Assembly: GCA_014381165.1 (NCBI GenBank)
Contig: JACMIM010000314.1
Location: 1 to 5,994, forward strand
DNA length: 5,994 bases
Direction: 5' to 3'
Source: Roseiflexaceae bacterium
Lineage (GTDB): Bacteria; Chloroflexota; Chloroflexia; Chloroflexales; Roseiflexaceae
Shown: one piece after another, positions 5,338 through 5,994 of the stretch
Numbering within the stretch: the stretch's first letter is position 1
Layout: the number at the start of each line of letters is the position of its first letter
Position numbers and translations under genes: made by a program
The notes under the pieces: generated by a model
What the model saw: the letters and a program-made list of their open reading frames with translations, nothing else
Told to the model about the DNA's origin: nothing
Databases searched by the model: none

Positions 5338-5395
5338 GAACAGCGAGCACAAAACCGCCGCCTCTAGGCGTGCGGTTGTTTACACGTGCTATTAT
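5290..5395 (+). ncRNA. Candidate omega (reRNA) guide scaffold of TnpB
   Basis: In TnpB elements the guide RNA scaffold covers the 3' end of tnpB and the right end of the element, and the guide is copied from DNA just beyond it. Two hairpins here fit that plan: TGGGAG/CTCCCA (5294-5313, 8-nt loop) inside the last codons of tnpB, and the right-end hairpin (5353-5377) with its bulged T. The guide would be read from about 5395 onward. The limits are estimates and expression is not shown by the sequence. Confidence 0.45.
5352..5377 (+). repeat. Right-end subterminal hairpin of the tnpB element
   Basis: AACCGC (5353-5358) pairs with GCGGTT (5372-5377), and CGCCT (5359-5363) pairs with AGGCG (5366-5370), leaving T5371 bulged. 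The 11-bp stem with one bulged T repeats the left-end structure (21 of 24 bases equal, same orientation). The three differences change the loop and restore one stem pair, so the fold is kept. Confidence 0.78.
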
Positions 5396-5439
5396 AACAT
5401 CGCGGAAACTGAAGATTAAAATACGATTTGATGCATTGC

Positions 5440-5478
5440 GGGCGGCGTTTGCTTTGTAGGCGAGCACAAGGCCCGCCC
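5440..5478. promoter_or_regulatory. Strong composite hairpin in the moeA leader
   Basis: GGGCGG (5440-5445) pairs fully with CCGCCC (5473-5478). After a 5-nt bulge, GCTTTGT (5451-5457) pairs with ACAAGGC (5466-5472) through one G-T pair, closing an 8-nt loop. It ends 36 nt before the proposed moeA start. A weak -10-like TAAAAT (5417-5422) would place it in the 5' leader. It has no T-run, so it is more likely a leader structure than an intrinsic terminator. It is far smaller than the known Moco riboswitch and I do not call it one. Confidence 0.45.
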
Positions 5479-5514
5479 CGACGGCAAATGTCAATAATGT
5501 ATCTGAGAACCTTT

Positions 5515-5994
5515 ATGAATCCAATGCGGCGCGAATCGCCCTATCCTATGGTTTCGGTCGATGAGGCTATGCGAATCATTGCCGCCCACACGCCAGTGCT
5601 GGCCACCGAGCAGATCGACGCGCTGACCGGCGACGGGCGCGTGCTGGCCGAGGACATCACGGCCCCGGCTAGCCTGCCCGATCTGCCCAAGGCGGCGGTC
5701 GATGGCTACGCCCTGCGCGCCGAGGACGGGGTGCAGCCCCGCCGCGTGCTGGCCGAACTCACCGCAGGTTCAGCCCGCGGCATCACACTCGGCCCTGGCA
5801 CGGCGGTACGGATCATGACCGGTGCGCCCGTGCCGGCGGGTGCCGATGCTGTGATCATGGTCGAGCAGACCGAGGAAGAAGCCGGTGTGCTGCGCATCCA
5901 GCGCGAACTCCAGGCGGGCGAGAGCATCCACACGGTTGGCCAGGACATCGCCCAGGGTGTGCTGGTGCTGGCGCGTGGCAGCGTTTTGGGCTTC
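5515..5994 (+). CDS. moeA: MoeA, molybdopterin molybdenumtransferase (5' part)
   Basis: The visible 160 residues are the N-terminal part of MoeA, usually about 400 residues; the frame is open at the right edge. MoeA inserts molybdate into adenylylated molybdopterin in the cytoplasm, the last step of making molybdenum cofactor. Visible signatures are: VSVDEAMRII at the N-terminus; GRVLAEDITAPASLPDLPKAAVDGYALRAED (41-71) with the conserved DGYA at 63-66, where family members usually have SAMDGYA; AGSARGITLGPGTAVRIMTGAPVP (84-107) followed by GADAVIMVEQ; and VGQDIAQG with the conserved Asp at 144. Several in-frame ATGs exist (5488, 5497, 5515, 5524). I prefer 5515 because GAGAA lies about 6 nt upstream, but support is modest. 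It is high in GC like the P450 and prsW genes, so it looks resident. Its leader adjoins the tnpB element. Confidence 0.93.
   Translation, partial: MNPMRRESPYPMVSVDEAMRIIAAHTPVLATEQIDALTGDGRVLAEDITAPASLPDLPKAAVDGYALRAEDGVQPRRVLAELTAGSARGITLGPGTAVRIMTGAPVPAGADAVIMVEQTEEEAGVLRIQRELQAGESIHTVGQDIAQGVLVLARGSVLGF

Larger units (their letters stand above)
4125..5395 (+). mobile_element. Solo-tnpB element, IS200/IS605 superfamily (IS1341-like)
   Basis: A single tnpB gene is bracketed by near-identical hairpins in the same orientation, at 4139-4162 and 5352-5375 (21 of 24 bases equal). That is the end structure of single-strand IS200/IS605 elements, not inverted repeats. No HUH tyrosine transposase (tnpA) is present, so movement would need TnpA from elsewhere. 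The exact ends are not fixed by the sequence: cleavage usually lies a short way outside each hairpin, so I give approximate limits. The left end touches the prsW start codon region; the right end precedes the moeA leader. Confidence 0.75.

Noticed and set aside
4120..5352. 410-codon open frame on the minus strand across the tnpB element
   Set aside because: It lies wholly antisense to tnpB, whose catalytic and zinc-finger motifs prove the plus strand. Its translation shows no recognisable domain and it spans both element ends.
5440..5478. Molybdenum cofactor riboswitch
   Set aside because: Too small and without the multi-helix layout of that riboswitch class; kept only as an unassigned leader hairpin.

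Overview
This window looks like an accessory-rich stretch of a GC-rich bacterial chromosome. The gene mix (MntA/HepT toxin-antitoxin locus, solo tnpB element, IS5-family element, PrsW-like protease, P450, MoeA) and the short CTYGTCAY repeats would fit a filamentous Chloroflexota bacterium. That assignment is inference from gene style only, because the window holds no rRNA or marker gene. The P450, prsW and moeA genes look like resident high-GC genes. The IS5 element and the toxin-antitoxin locus look less GC-rich and acquired.

Layout, left to right. Bases 1-139 are non-coding and carry one imperfect inverted repeat. An IS5-family insertion sequence lies at 140-1042, bounded by perfect 18-bp inverted repeats. 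Its transposase is split by a +1 frame offset at a run of eight A. Next comes an MntA/HepT-type locus (1096-1644) with a TGnTATAAT promoter and an intact nucleotidyltransferase antitoxin. Its HEPN partner is only 71 residues long and appears to have lost the middle segment that carries the RNase motif. A hairpin and an 8-bp tandem array (1668-1739) fill the gap between this locus and the converging P450 gene.

On the minus strand, a PrsW-family intramembrane protease gene (3146-4123) is followed by a cytochrome P450 gene (1741-3063), 82 bp apart and probably co-transcribed. Directly upstream of the prsW start codon sits a solo-tnpB element of the IS200/IS605 (IS1341-like) type, roughly 4125-5395. 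It has near-identical, same-orientation hairpins at both ends, a complete RuvC-like catalytic triad and zinc finger in TnpB, a probably leaderless promoter, and a candidate guide (omega) RNA at its 3' end. It has no tnpA. After a strong hairpin (5440-5478), the 5' part of moeA (molybdenum cofactor synthesis) runs off the right edge.

The genes do not form one pathway. The window reads as a resident prsW-P450 pair and a moeA gene into which two mobile elements and a decaying toxin-antitoxin locus have been inserted. I do not see a wholly new system. The points most worth checking are the internally deleted HepT beside an intact MntA, the solo TnpB/omega-RNA unit abutting prsW, and the A8 frameshift in the IS5 transposase.
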